Shown here in pieces: positions 16,904-25,960 of a stretch of 64,000 bases of DNA. Origin of the DNA: JANLSE01 sp031362265. Lineage in GTDB: Bacteria > Chloroflexota > Chloroflexia > Chloroflexales > Roseiflexaceae. The notes below the pieces were generated by a model. The model did no database searches and was not told where the DNA came from. It worked only from the letters and a program-made list of their open reading frames with translations. Position 1 is the stretch's first letter. Every line of letters starts with the position of its first letter. Position numbers and translations under genes: made by a program. The stretch covers positions 1-64,000 of the forward strand of contig JANLSE010000290.1 in the NCBI GenBank assembly GCA_031362265.1, written 5' to 3'.

Positions 16904-17497
16904 ATGATTGCATCAATCCGTGGAATATTAGCCCAAACCGCCCCCGATCATGTTGTGGTCGAGGTTGGTGGTGTTGGCCTATTAGTGTATGCGCCACGTC
17001 AGGTACTTGGGGCGCTTGGCCCTATCGGCGAGATTGTTCAACTATACACAAATTTGCAGGTGCGTGAGGATTCGCTGACGCTGTATGGTTTTGCAACTAC
17101 CGATCAACGCCAACTCTTCGAGACGCTTCTGGGGGTCACTGGAATTGGCCCTAAGGTAGCGCTCAATTTGCTTGGTTCTGGTTCACCGGATGAGTTACGC
17201 AATGCGATTGCCGCCGGTGATATTGTGCGGCTTTCACGCGTTCCTGGTATTGGTAAGAAAACGGCTGAGCGTCTGGTTCTGGAGCTCAAGGGCAAGATTG
17301 ATCTGCGTGGTAGTATTACTCCGGTTGGCACGAGTCCGGCTGCGATTGCTGTCAATGCTGAGCTGGCCGAGATGCTCACCAGCTTAGGCTTCAGCGCTAC
17401 TGAGGCAATGGCCGCAATTAACGCCCTGCCACATGATGCATCACCAGAGCTTGAGGATCGTCTACGCCTCGCGTTACGCTATTTTGGTGGCGCATAG
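16904..17497 (+). CDS. ruvA: Holliday junction DNA helicase subunit RuvA
   Basis: 197 aa. Tetrameric junction-binding subunit that recruits the RuvB motor in branch migration. The N-terminal OB fold begins MIASIRGILAQ, the normal RuvA start. The middle domain has two helix-hairpin-helix motifs (GVTGIGPKVALNLL, RVPGIGKKTAERLVLELKGK), and the C-terminal domain III (~150-197) is the RuvB contact. The frame continues upstream through repeat DNA, but 16904 matches the family start. ruvB and ruvC are not in the window. Confidence 0.95.
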   Translation: MIASIRGILAQTAPDHVVVEVGGVGLLVYAPRQVLGALGPIGEIVQLYTNLQVREDSLTLYGFATTDQRQLFETLLGVTGIGPKVALNLLGSGSPDELRNAIAAGDIVRLSRVPGIGKKTAERLVLELKGKIDLRGSITPVGTSPAAIAVNAELAEMLTSLGFSATEAMAAINALPHDASPELEDRLRLALRYFGGA

Positions 17498-17561
17498 GAT
17501 CAATTCTTTACAGATCTCGCCTTCGATCTCATTCTGAAGCCATCTTGCAGCAAATTGTGTG

Positions 17562-17590
17562 TTGATTTACCACACAGCGTGGTATATACT
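17562..17590 (+). promoter_or_regulatory. Promoter with a palindrome exactly filling the spacer
   Basis: TTGATT (17562-17567), 17 bp, TATACT (17585-17590). The spacer is the perfect palindrome TACCAC-N5-GTGGTA (17568-17573 / 17579-17584). A strong candidate operator for the membrane-protein gene at 17626. Confidence 0.6.
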
Positions 17591-17625
17591 GCCAAGCAGC
17601 ATATCCATACGACGAGGAGATTCGC

Positions 17626-18327
17626 ATGGCCAGCACCAATATAAGTAGCAAATCAACTGCTTTGAGTAGTGATCAAGGTAAGGAAGCAGCGCCGAAAAAG
17701 AGTAACACCCGTTTCACAAATTGGTGGAAGGCCATGATCATCACCTCATTTGTGGTCAATGTGGTGCTACTTTTTGTTGTCTTCTTTCTTGGTATGTTTA
17801 TTATCAACTTTCGTAACCCACTGCTCGGCACCGTTGGTGGCCTGACAGGATTTGCGCGTGATAATGTTGCCGAACTTCGCAATGTTGTTGATGGCTTGGA
17901 AGCATCCACGATCCGCACTGAGATTCCGCTTGATGATGTGACGATTCCAATTAAACTGGATGTTCCGGTGAACCAGGAAACGGTTGTCGAACTCACCGAG
18001 TCTGCCAATGTTGTGGTTGAGGGCGCCGATATTGATTTAGGTTTGGCAGGCAGGTTACGTGCCAATGTGAACCTACAATTGCCGGTTGGAACAAAGCTCA
18101 AGATTCACTTGAATATGGTTATTCCAATCAACCAACCACTACCACTCAAGGGTCAGGGTGTCAAAGTGCCGGTTGAAATCCCACTGGCCAAAACCGAACT
18201 TGGCCCACAATTCCGTCGCCTTGGCGATCTGGTCGATCGTCTAGCTGGGCCGGCAGCCCCACTGATTGGCCTTGATATCCCCGAAGCGCCACCCGCCCCT
18301 GTCGTACCTACCGCAGTGCCAAAATAG
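17626..18327 (+). CDS. Membrane-anchored protein of unknown function
   Basis: 233 aa, not recognised. A ~35-residue Ser/Lys-rich cytoplasmic N-terminus is followed by one transmembrane helix (about 36-62: MIITSFVVNVVLLFVVFFLGMF). The extracytoplasmic part contains alternating beta-like segments (IPIKLDVPV, VVVEGADIDL, LRANVNLQLPVGTKLKIHLNMVIPI) and ends in an Ala/Pro-rich tail. It could be an envelope scaffold. GAGGAGA lies before the ATG. It has its own operator-bearing promoter and a strong terminator, so it is a single-gene unit. Confidence 0.75.
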   Translation: MASTNISSKSTALSSDQGKEAAPKKSNTRFTNWWKAMIITSFVVNVVLLFVVFFLGMFIINFRNPLLGTVGGLTGFARDNVAELRNVVDGLEASTIRTEIPLDDVTIPIKLDVPVNQETVVELTESANVVVEGADIDLGLAGRLRANVNLQLPVGTKLKIHLNMVIPINQPLPLKGQGVKVPVEIPLAKTELGPQFRRLGDLVDRLAGPAAPLIGLDIPEAPPAPVVPTAVPK

Positions 18328-18360
18328 CGCCACAGGTTAGGCTTCGGGTTCAGAATGTAC

Positions 18361-18405
18361 GAGCCAGGAGAGAGCGGCGAAATGCCATATCTCCTGGCTC
18401 TTTTT
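18361..18405 (+). terminator. Rho-independent terminator
   Basis: GAGCCAGGAGA (18361-18371) pairs perfectly with TCTCCTGGCTC (18390-18400), followed by TTTTT. It ends the membrane-protein transcript. Confidence 0.9.
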
Positions 18406-18432
18406 ATGGTTCTGCTATTCGCTCCGTAGATA

Positions 18433-18843
18433 TTACGCCGATTTCGGGCCGGTATACACAACCTCTATTAAAAGCCGATCTGGTGTTTCAAACAGCACCT
18501 GATAGTAGGTGCTTTCTGGGCTCTGCGAAAAGTCGGGCCGATGGCGCGGGGTATCGAACAGGGGTGTGATCCCATGTTCCGTCATGTAGGCCACAACGCT
18601 ATCCACATCTTCTTGAGTTTTGGTGCTGATTGCCAGATGGTTCAAGCCAGGGCCATCGTAATCATTCGAAACATCCTTAAGCGGAGCGCTAAACCACAAA
18701 CTTACTCCATGCTCCCCACCAACTCCGAGCATTCCATCACCATCATAGATTGTTGACCAGCCAAGAAAGCTCAACAAATCACGGTAGAATCCAAGATTGG
18801 CCGGCTGGACTCCAAACACGAGATGCCCAATATGGGTTTGCAT
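18433..18843 (-). CDS. VOC (glyoxalase/dioxygenase) family protein
   Basis: 136 aa single-module vicinal-oxygen-chelate protein with beta-alpha-beta-beta-beta folds. The putative metal ligands are H7 (GHLVFGV), the His of GLNHLAIST, and the Glu of LLIEVVYTG near the end. The GFYRDLLSFLGW segment is typical. The substrate is unknown; glyoxalase, fosfomycin or dioxygenase roles are all possible. The start is the ATG at 18843 with AGGAGG; a longer frame from 18876 is rejected. Divergent from the acyl-CoA ligase gene. Confidence 0.85.
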   Translation of the reverse strand: MQTHIGHLVFGVQPANLGFYRDLLSFLGWSTIYDGDGMLGVGGEHGVSLWFSAPLKDVSNDYDGPGLNHLAISTKTQEDVDSVVAYMTEHGITPLFDTPRHRPDFSQSPESTYYQVLFETPDRLLIEVVYTGPKSA

Positions 18844-18890
18844 GCCAATGCCTCCTGCGCTTTTATCGATTCGCACTATTGTTTGATAGT

Positions 18891-18919
18891 ATTATAGAAC
18901 ATGTATTCTGTAGCGTCAA
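18891..18919 (-). promoter_or_regulatory. Promoter of VOC gene
   Basis: Minus strand TTGACG (18914-18919), 17 bp, TATAAT (18891-18896), about 48 bp from the start codon. Confidence 0.6.
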
Positions 18920-19012
18920 TCAGCGTTCGCCCATATCGAGTCGCTCGGTATGCGCTCTGAGCGCTGTGTTACAATGGCATTATCCAGCATTCTGATAGCC
19001 AGGGAGGCCGTG

Positions 19013-20593
19013 ATGGAGCAGGAAAAAGTCTATCGAACGGAATTAACGCCGGTGAGTTTTCTTCGCCGTAGCGCATATCTTTTTCCCGAAAAGACCGCAA
19101 TTGTGCATGGTGAGCGACGCTACACCTATCGTGAGTTTGAGCAGCGCGTGAATCGTCTGGCGTCGCATCTGCGCGCCGATGGGCTGGCAAAGCATGAGCG
19201 GGTTGCGTTTCTCTGCCCAAATACTCCGGCACTGCTCGAAGCGCACTTTGCGATACCTGCCGCTGGTGGGGTGCTGGTTGCGATCAATACACGGCTACAT
19301 AATGATGAGATTAGCTATATTCTTCAACATTCTGGTGCACGTTTCTTATTTGTTGATGATGAACTGGCCCATCTGGTTGCAACCCACGATCTTTCACAAT
19401 TGATCGTTGTGCGGATTGCCGATACTGCATTGGCAGATGATCCCTACGAGCAGTATCTTTCGGCTGGCGATCCTGTGCCAGTGGCAAGCTGGCTGGCGGA
19501 TGAGGAAGAAGATATCACAATTAACTACACCTCTGGCACCACTGGCCGATCCAAGGGTGTTATCTATACCCATCGTGGGGCATACCTTAATGCGTTGGCC
19601 CAAGTGATTGACGCGGGGATGAATGCCAATTCGGTATACCTTTGGACATTGCCGATGTTCCATTGTAATGGCTGGTGCTTCCCCTGGGCAGTTGTTGCTG
19701 CGGCGGGCACAAGCGTTTGTCTGCGCAAAGTTGATCCTGCGCGGATCTGGAGCCTGTTTGCCACCGAACATGTGACTCATTATTGCGGGGCGCCAACCGT
19801 ACAAATTGCGCTGGTGAACCACGTCAGCGCGCATCGGCTCGATTCACCAATCACGCTTATGGTGGCCGGTGCGCCACCTTCGCCAACACTCCTTGGTCAG
19901 CTCAAGGCCCTCAATCTGCATGCGATTCATGTGTATGGCTTAACCGAAACCTATGGCCCGATAACGATTTGCGCTTGGAACGATGCCTGGAATGCGCTAC
20001 CTGATGCCGAGCAGTCGCAACTCCATGCACGCCAGGGCCAGGGTAATACCACTGCTGATCTGGTGCGAATTGTGGATGCCAACATGAATGATGTTCCACG
20101 CGATGGCGAAACGATGGGTGAGGTTGTTATGCGCGGCAATATCACCATGAAGGGCTATTTTGGTCAACCCGAGGCCACCGCTGAGGCTTTTCGCGGTGGT
20201 TGGTTTCATTCTGGTGATTTAGGCGTCTGGCATGCCGATGGCTATATCGAACTACGCGACCGCGCCAAGGATATTATTATCTCTGGTGGCGAAAATATCT
20301 CAACGATTGAGGTGGAACAGGCGATTGTGAAACACCCAGCTGTATTGGAGTGTGCGGTGGTTGCCATTCCAGATGACACATGGGGTGAGCGGCCGAAGGC
20401 ATTTGTTACCCTTAAGCCGGGCCAGAGTGTCACAGGAGAAGAACTTATTGAGTTCTGCCGTAGCCTGATTGCGCGCTATAAGTGTCCGGCAGTGATCGAA
20501 TTCTGCGAATTACCCAAAACCTCAACTGGTAAAGTGCAAAAGTTTGTGTTGCGTGATCGTGAATGGGGTGGGCGCACAAAACGGATTAATTAG
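19013..20593 (+). CDS. Acyl-CoA synthetase (AMP-forming, ANL superfamily)
   Basis: 526 aa. Activates a carboxylic acid to acyl-AMP and then acyl-CoA. The motifs appear in order: P-loop YTSGTTGRSKGV (~175), the LPMFHCNGW segment seen in medium/long-chain fatty-acyl and methylmercaptopropionate-type ligases, YGLTETYG, GWFHSGDLG, RDRAKDIIISGGENIS, and the C-terminal catalytic Lys in PKTSTGKVQKF. Substrate is uncertain but likely a fatty or short branched acid. The ATG at 19013 has AGGGAGG at 19001-19007. An acyl-CoA dehydrogenase lies 2.3 kb away on the other strand, so fatty-acid use is plausible. Confidence 0.92.
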   Translation: MEQEKVYRTELTPVSFLRRSAYLFPEKTAIVHGERRYTYREFEQRVNRLASHLRADGLAKHERVAFLCPNTPALLEAHFAIPAAGGVLVAINTRLHNDEISYILQHSGARFLFVDDELAHLVATHDLSQLIVVRIADTALADDPYEQYLSAGDPVPVASWLADEEEDITINYTSGTTGRSKGVIYTHRGAYLNALAQVIDAGMNANSVYLWTLPMFHCNGWCFPWAVVAAAGTSVCLRKVDPARIWSLFATEHVTHYCGAPTVQIALVNHVSAHRLDSPITLMVAGAPPSPTLLGQLKALNLHAIHVYGLTETYGPITICAWNDAWNALPDAEQSQLHARQGQGNTTADLVRIVDANMNDVPRDGETMGEVVMRGNITMKGYFGQPEATAEAFRGGWFHSGDLGVWHADGYIELRDRAKDIIISGGENISTIEVEQAIVKHPAVLECAVVAIPDDTWGERPKAFVTLKPGQSVTGEELIEFCRSLIARYKCPAVIEFCELPKTSTGKVQKFVLRDREWGGRTKRIN

Positions 20594-20687
20594 GTGCTGT
20601 TCTTGCACATCTGCCGCAATACACCTATACTATCGCTAGTTAAGAGCAACACCTTATAAAAAAGGTTATCGCACACGGCAGGGGCTT

Positions 20688-20762
20688 TAGAACGCAAAGA
20701 CGCAAGGACGCAAGCTGTATATCTGTTTTGCGTCTTTGCGTCTTTGCGCCTTTGCGTTAAAA
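20688..20762. repeat. ACGCAAAG repeats with opposing arms upstream of argS
   Basis: Left arm (about 20691-20712) AACGCAAAGACGCAAGGACGC; right arm (20729-20757) TTTGCGTC / TTTGCGCC units. The arms are complementary, and the spacer lies in the 227-bp gap between the acyl-CoA ligase and argS. Confidence 0.8.
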
Positions 20763-20820
20763 GGTATTGGCTGTCCGCCCCTTTTTGTGTTTGAATATCA
20801 CCACGACACTGAGGATTTTG

Positions 20821-22662
20821 ATGGAATACGCACTTGATCAATTTGCGCGCGAAGTCCGTGAAGCTATCCTGTCCAGCGGGCGCATTCCAGCCGCGCAGAT
20901 CGAACTGGCTACCCCAAAGCCAAATATCCCGGCCGATTTGGCGTTCCCGGCCTTCCGCAGCGCCAAAGAGTTTGGTATGGCGCCACCTGCCCTCGCACAA
21001 CAATTAGCCGCAGCAATTCATCCAGCTCCCGATGGCTTGATTGGAACGATTGAGGCTGCTGGGCCGTTCCTGAACTTTACGCTCAATGCACAGCGCTTGG
21101 TAGCTGCTGTTCTGGATGAAGTTGAACGACTGGGCGATCGCTATGGCAGTGATGATCTTGGTCTTGGTCGTACAGTGGTGATCGATTATTCGGCACCGAA
21201 TATTGCCAAGACAATGCATGTTGGTCATATTCGCTCAACCATTATTGGCCAATCGCTCTACAATATTTTCAGCTTCCTAGGGTATCGCACTATTGGCGAT
21301 AACCACCTCGGCGATTGGGGCACACAATTTGGCATGAATATTGCGGCCATCCTACGCTGGGGTAAGCCAGATGCCACTGGTGAAGAGGCGATCGCCCAGA
21401 TCGATCGGATCTATGCTGAGTTTAATCGGCTCGCCAAAGAGGATGCCAAACAACGTGCCGAAGCCGAGTCCTGGGTACTGCGTCTTGCGGATGGCGATCC
21501 AGAAGCGATTGCCCGCCGTGAATGGCTGGAAGAGCAGAAACAGCTTTTCGCCGGGCCGAGCATGGCCGATGAAGCACGCACATGGTCGCTCAAACTAGAG
21601 CAGGGTGATCCAACCGCCCGTGAGCTATGGCAGTGGATGGTAGATTTGACCATGGCCGCCAATCAGCCAAACTATGCTCGCCTGGGCATTCGTTTCGATC
21701 ATGCGTATGGTGAGAGCTTCTATGAGCACATGCTGCCAGATGTGATCAAGAAAGCGATCGCAACTGGTGTTGCCTATCGCGATGAGAAGGGTGCCGTGGT
21801 TGTCGGTGAACTCGAGAAGAACCTGCCGACCTTTCTGCTGCAGCGCAGTGATGGTGGAACACTCTACCATACGCGCGATGTGGCCTGTATTCAGTTTCGT
21901 GTCAGTGAGTTCGGCCCCAGCCAGATCATTTATGTGGTGGATGCGCGCCAGGAATTGCACTTTCGTCAACTGTTCATCCTGGCGCGTGCGCTGGGCGAAG
22001 CTGAAGGCGTTATTCTGGAACATATCAAGTTTGGCACGATCTTTGATGCAAATGGCCAACCACTCTCGACCCGCAAGGGTAATATGATCTACCTCGCCGA
22101 TCTCCTCGATGAGGCCCATAGTCGTGCGCGCGTCATTGTAGATCGCACAAGCCCTGAGCTTTCAGAGGCTGAACGTGATCAGGTTGCCGAAATTGTCGGG
22201 ATCGGTGGTGTCATCTATAACGATCTATTTCAGGATCCGCGCCGCAATATCACCCTCGATTGGGAGCGCATGCTTGCGCTTGAAGGCAATAGTTCGACCT
22301 ATATTCAGTACATGTATGCGCGCTGTAAATCGATTCTACGCCATGCAGCCGAGGCGGGGGGAGAGCCGGTAGCAGTGCATGCGGCACTGTTGGATCATCC
22401 TGCCGAAATCACATTAATCAAACAACTTGCCAAGCTTCCCGGTGCCGTACGTGCTGCGGCCGAGCGCTATGCTCCCTATGTTGTGGCCGAGTGGTGCTAC
22501 GAAACGGCACGCTCATTCTCCGGGTTCTACCATGAGTGTTCAGTCCTTAAAGCCGAAACATCCCATTTGCGGGCAGCACGCCTGCGCCTCACCGAAGCAA
22601 CCGCTCAGGCGTTGCGAAATGGCCTAGCCCTTCTGGTCATAAAGGTACCAGAGCGAATGTAA
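20821..22662 (+). CDS. argS: Arginyl-tRNA synthetase
   Basis: 613 aa class I synthetase that charges tRNA-Arg. The N-terminal additional domain (Add-1, ~1-115) is followed by YSAPNIAKTMHVGHIRST, with HVGH at 133-136. LSTRKGNMI replaces a canonical KMSKS, as usual in many ArgRS. The C-terminal DALR anticodon-binding domain ends in VPERM. Between the HIGH motif and the mid-domain there is a longer insert (~200-270) with repeated EWL/WSLKLEQGDP-like text, as in related bacterial forms. The start at 20821 has GAGG upstream. Confidence 0.96.
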   Translation: MEYALDQFAREVREAILSSGRIPAAQIELATPKPNIPADLAFPAFRSAKEFGMAPPALAQQLAAAIHPAPDGLIGTIEAAGPFLNFTLNAQRLVAAVLDEVERLGDRYGSDDLGLGRTVVIDYSAPNIAKTMHVGHIRSTIIGQSLYNIFSFLGYRTIGDNHLGDWGTQFGMNIAAILRWGKPDATGEEAIAQIDRIYAEFNRLAKEDAKQRAEAESWVLRLADGDPEAIARREWLEEQKQLFAGPSMADEARTWSLKLEQGDPTARELWQWMVDLTMAANQPNYARLGIRFDHAYGESFYEHMLPDVIKKAIATGVAYRDEKGAVVVGELEKNLPTFLLQRSDGGTLYHTRDVACIQFRVSEFGPSQIIYVVDARQELHFRQLFILARALGEAEGVILEHIKFGTIFDANGQPLSTRKGNMIYLADLLDEAHSRARVIVDRTSPELSEAERDQVAEIVGIGGVIYNDLFQDPRRNITLDWERMLALEGNSSTYIQYMYARCKSILRHAAEAGGEPVAVHAALLDHPAEITLIKQLAKLPGAVRAAAERYAPYVVAEWCYETARSFSGFYHECSVLKAETSHLRAARLRLTEATAQALRNGLALLVIKVPERM

Positions 22663-22668
22663 TCAAGC

Positions 22669-22826
22669 ATTGGAGCGCAGAGCATCGGAGCATCGGAGCA
22701 TTGGAGCATTGGAGCATTGGAGCATTGGAGCAACCCTAACTCAAGCACTGCTCACATGCTTCAATGTTTCACTGCTTCACTGCTTCACTGCTTCACTGCT
22801 TCACTGCTTCACTGCTTCAATGTTTT
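22669..22826. repeat. GGAGCATT / CTTCACTG tandem repeats (argS-HAD spacer)
   Basis: GGAGCATT(C/T) units (22674-22731), then after 25 bp a run of at least six CTTCACTG units (about 22763-22815). The two halves are diverged complements (GAGCATTG against CACTGCTTC). Reading frames through this region give LLHCFTAS-type nonsense. Confidence 0.85.
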
Positions 22827-22839
22827 ACGGAGTAACTAT

Positions 22840-23628
22840 ATGTTCGATCTCTCTCACTATACTGCCGCAATTTTCGATATGGATGGTGTGTTATATCGTG
22901 GCAAAGCGCCACTGCCAGGGGTCTCGGCGCTATTGGAACTGCTTGACCAACGTGGTGTTGCCTATGCGTGTGCGACAAACAATGCCACGCTAACACAAGC
23001 AGAGTTCAGCGAGAAATTAGCCAACATGAATATTGCCATGCCCGCTGAACGGATTGTGACCTCGCCAGTTGCAACGCGCCGCTACCTGGAGGGCAAAGCC
23101 CCACGCGGTACTGGTGTCTACTGTATTGGCATGAATGGTCTACGCAGCGCGCTCTTTGCTGATGGCTATTTTGTGGAGGACGACACCCACCCAGAGTATG
23201 TTGTGGTTGGCATGGATTTTGAGGTGACATACCCACAACTGCGGCGCGCATGCCTACATATTCGTGCTGGTTCCACCTTCATTGGTACCAACCCAGACAC
23301 AACCTTTCCCGCTGAGGATGGTATCGTGCCAGGCTGTGGTGCGCTGCTCGCACTCCTTCGCACCGGTAGCGAACGCGAGCCATATGTGATTGGCAAACCC
23401 GGCCCGGCGCTCTTCGAGGCATCGATCAGCATTCTTGGCGCGGAATCCTCGCGTACACTCACGATTGGGGATCGGCTCGATACCGACATTGCCGGAGCCC
23501 GAGCGGCTGGCCTCGCCAGTGTACTAGTGCTCACGGGTGTCTCGACGATTGCGACTCTTGAGCAGAGTAGTGTGCAACCCGATGCGATCTATGATGACCT
23601 GATCGCTTTGGCAGCCGCCTGGCGTTAA
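22840..23628 (+). CDS. HAD-IIA family phosphatase (NagD/PGP-like)
   Basis: 262 aa haloacid dehalogenase phosphatase of subclass IIA. Motif I is FDMDGVLYRG (nucleophile D13, acid/base D15), motif II is ATNNAT, the cap contains GMDFEVTYPQLRRA, motif III includes GKPGPALFE, and motif IV is GDRLDTDIAGA. Relatives dephosphorylate nucleotides, phosphoglycolate or 4-nitrophenyl phosphate; the substrate is unknown. The ATG at 22840 has GGAG (22829-22832); the upstream frame is repeat-encoded and not real. Confidence 0.92.
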   Translation: MFDLSHYTAAIFDMDGVLYRGKAPLPGVSALLELLDQRGVAYACATNNATLTQAEFSEKLANMNIAMPAERIVTSPVATRRYLEGKAPRGTGVYCIGMNGLRSALFADGYFVEDDTHPEYVVVGMDFEVTYPQLRRACLHIRAGSTFIGTNPDTTFPAEDGIVPGCGALLALLRTGSEREPYVIGKPGPALFEASISILGAESSRTLTIGDRLDTDIAGARAAGLASVLVLTGVSTIATLEQSSVQPDAIYDDLIALAAAWR

Positions 23629-23672
23629 GGTAATTTGCGCAAAGGCTCGTTTAGGCGTAAAGAAGAGACTAC

Positions 23673-23719
23673 AAAAAGGGCGTATAGGAGGCAATAATCA
23701 GCTTCCCTTACGCCTTTGG
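23673..23719. terminator. Bidirectional terminator between HAD and cdsA
   Basis: AAAAAGGGCGTA (23673-23684) pairs with TTACGCCTTT (23708-23717) in the convergent spacer: A-tract on one side and T-rich on the other. GCGTTCTGCGCTC units follow at 23791-23820 (repeat remnant). Confidence 0.6.
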
Positions 23720-23826
23720 TTTGCCTATAGCGGTGGTCTGATCGATTGCGCTCCCCGATTCGGCGTAGACCGCATCGCAATGCAGAATCGTTGTGCGTTC
23801 TGCGCTCAAACGCTTTGCGCTTAGCC

Positions 23827-24690
23827 TTAGCGGCTAATGACCAATAAAATCAGGTAGTAGAGCACTGGTGAGTTAAAGAGGAAGCTATCCAGCCGGTCGA
23901 GTAGCCCGCCATGGCCAGGAATCAGTTGCCCAGTATCCTTCAGGCCAGCCTGGCGTTTGATCATCGATTCGACCAGATCGCCAAGTGGGCCAATTACGCC
24001 ACCGGCGACACCCAGCAGCCCACCAATCAGTGGTGAGACTGGTAGGCCACAGATCAGCACGGCGAGCACTCCACCTAGAATGGCACCTACCATACCACCA
24101 GCTGCACCTTCCCATGTCTTCTTAGGGCTCAGCGATGGGCTCATCTTATTGCGGCCATAGCTCTTGCCAACAAAGTAGGCAAAGGCATCCTGGAGCCAGG
24201 TGACAGCACACACGAGATACAGCCAGCCTGCACCAGACGCAAGGCCAATATCACGTAGTGGCCCAGGCAGTAGCGGAGTATCAATCAGCCGAATCAAGGC
24301 GATATGGCCGGCGAGCCCGCCCATATATAGTGCGCCGCCGATTGTCACAGCCCAATCGGCCATCACACCTTTGCGATCATGGTAGGGCAACATAAGCACA
24401 AGTGCCAGCATGGTAAAGCCGACAATGGTTGCTATTGTGAGATTAAGCGCAATGAGATGATCAGAATAGATTGCGCAGGCGAGGGTGATTGCGAGTGCGA
24501 GACCAAGCCAGCGCTGTGGTTGATAGCCAGTGTTTGTGAATGCGGTGTTGACTTCGCCCCAGCCAATGACAATCACTACCACCACAGCTGCCAAGACAGC
24601 GAGAGGCCCCCACCACACGAAGGCAATCGCCAGCGGTAGCATGATCGCTACGCTGCCGATGCGTTGCGCCAGCGAGTTAGCTCGGCGCAT
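23827..24690 (-). CDS. cdsA: Phosphatidate cytidylyltransferase
   Basis: 287 aa integral membrane enzyme that makes CDP-diacylglycerol from phosphatidate and CTP for phospholipid synthesis. Eight or so hydrophobic segments are seen. The family signature is complete: SPKKTWEGAAGG, then GDLVESMIKRQAGLKDTGQ..PGHGGLLDRLDS. Start choice is uncertain: ATG at 24690 overlaps uppS by 14 bp and begins just before the first helix, while ATGs at 24726 and 24762 would add 12-24 residues without clear ribosome-binding sites. Last gene of the rpsB-tsf-pyrH-frr-uppS-cdsA operon. Confidence 0.93.
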   Translation of the reverse strand: MRRANSLAQRIGSVAIMLPLAIAFVWWGPLAVLAAVVVVIVIGWGEVNTAFTNTGYQPQRWLGLALAITLACAIYSDHLIALNLTIATIVGFTMLALVLMLPYHDRKGVMADWAVTIGGALYMGGLAGHIALIRLIDTPLLPGPLRDIGLASGAGWLYLVCAVTWLQDAFAYFVGKSYGRNKMSPSLSPKKTWEGAAGGMVGAILGGVLAVLICGLPVSPLIGGLLGVAGGVIGPLGDLVESMIKRQAGLKDTGQLIPGHGGLLDRLDSFLFNSPVLYYLILLVISR

Positions 24691-25399
24691 TGGTAAGGCC
24701 GCCGAATCGTCGCTCACGGTGCCCATAATCGTGGATCGCCTGTCGTAGCTGCTCGGTGCCAAAATCGGGCCAATAGAGCGGGGTTGTCCAATATTCGCTA
24801 TAAGCTGCTTGCCAAATCAGGAAATTCGAGAGCCGCCATTCACCTGCTGTACGGATAATCAGATCCGGATCTGGCATACCACTGGTTGAGAGGTGTGCCG
24901 CAATTAATTCCTCTGTCACTTGATCGTGCGAATAGCCCCGTTGCATGAGTTCGCGGATCGCATCGACAATATCGGCGCGACCGCCATAGTTGAAGGCAAT
25001 TGCTACTGTGATACGGGTATTATTGCGGGTGAGATCCACAGCAGCGCGAATTTTGTCCTGTAGTTGCTCGTTAATACCAAGCATGCGGCCCAGATGCCGA
25101 ATCTGCGCACCCTCACGATGGAGATTTTCTGTCTCACGGTTGATAACTTCGCCAAGCAGCAGCATCAGCCCATTGACTTCGGCAGAGGGGCGTGTCCAAT
25201 TCTCCGTTGAGAATGCATAGAGGGTCAGATAGCGTACACCCTGCTCAGCACATTCCGTAATAATGCGACGGATGTTTTCTGTCCCAGCGTGATGCCCAGC
25301 TAAACGTGGTAGGCCACGCTGCTTTGCCCAACGACCATTCCCATCCATAATGATTGCAATATGGCGCGGGATCTGTATGGGTTCAGGATCACCTGTCAT
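24677..25399 (-). CDS. uppS: Isoprenyl transferase (undecaprenyl pyrophosphate synthase)
   Basis: 240 aa cis-prenyltransferase that builds the polyprenyl carrier lipid for cell-wall synthesis. Conserved segments: IAIIMDGNGRWAKQRGLPRLAGHHAG (catalytic Asp in DGN), YLTLYAFSTENWTRP, IAFNYGGR, and DLIIRTAGEWRLSNFLIWQAAYSEYW. The usual RTSGE is RTAGE here, a minor change. It lies 3 bp after frr. Confidence 0.96.
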   Translation of the reverse strand: MTGDPEPIQIPRHIAIIMDGNGRWAKQRGLPRLAGHHAGTENIRRIITECAEQGVRYLTLYAFSTENWTRPSAEVNGLMLLLGEVINRETENLHREGAQIRHLGRMLGINEQLQDKIRAAVDLTRNNTRITVAIAFNYGGRADIVDAIRELMQRGYSHDQVTEELIAAHLSTSGMPDPDLIIRTAGEWRLSNFLIWQAAYSEYWTTPLYWPDFGTEQLRQAIHDYGHRERRFGGLTNAPS

Positions 25400-25402
25400 C
25401 CC

Positions 25403-25960
25403 TTAGATCTCCATCACCTCGGCCTCTTTGCTTGAGCCGATATGTTCAATCTCACGGATATAACGGTCTGTCATTTCTTGCAGCTTCTCTTGCCCACGGT
25501 GTGCATCATCCTCGGAGATCAGCTTCTCGTGCTCATATTCGCGTATTTCATCAATACCCTCGCGGCGAATATTGCGAACAGCGATTTTTGCTTCCTCGAC
25601 ACGTGTGCGTACCGTCTTTGTTAAATCACGGCGGCGTTCCTCGGTAAGTGGCGGCAATACTAACCGAATCATGCGTCCATCATCGGTTGGGTTGATCCCC
25701 AACTCCGAGATTTGAATGGCTTTCTGAATGGCCTTGATCGTGCCAGCATCATATGGTGTGATGACAATCATGCGCGCATCTGGCACACTAATACTGGCAA
25801 GTTGATTGAGAGGCAGTGTCTCTTCGTAGGCAAATACGGGTAGCCCTTCGACAAGTGAAGGTGAAGCGCGGCCTGTACGAACAGACGCTAGGTTGTGGCG
25901 TAGTGCTTCAGACGGCTTCTTCATCTTCGGCTCAATTTCGCGCAATAGATCATTGATCAT
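25403..25960 (-). CDS. frr: Ribosome recycling factor
   Basis: 185 aa two-domain protein that splits post-termination ribosomes with EF-G. It has the canonical length and LASVRTGRASPSLVEGL, NPTDDGRMIRLVLPPLTEERR and EAKIAVRNIRREGIDE. The start overlaps the pyrH stop as ATGA (25957-25960), indicating translational coupling. Confidence 0.97.
   Translation of the reverse strand: MINDLLREIEPKMKKPSEALRHNLASVRTGRASPSLVEGLPVFAYEETLPLNQLASISVPDARMIVITPYDAGTIKAIQKAIQISELGINPTDDGRMIRLVLPPLTEERRRDLTKTVRTRVEEAKIAVRNIRREGIDEIREYEHEKLISEDDAHRGQEKLQEMTDRYIREIEHIGSSKEAEVMEI

Noticed and set aside
22717..22839. N-terminal extension of the HAD protein (LLHCFTAS repeats)
   Set aside because: It is encoded by CTTCACTG repeat units; the strong start at 22840 with GGAG explains the family N-terminus.
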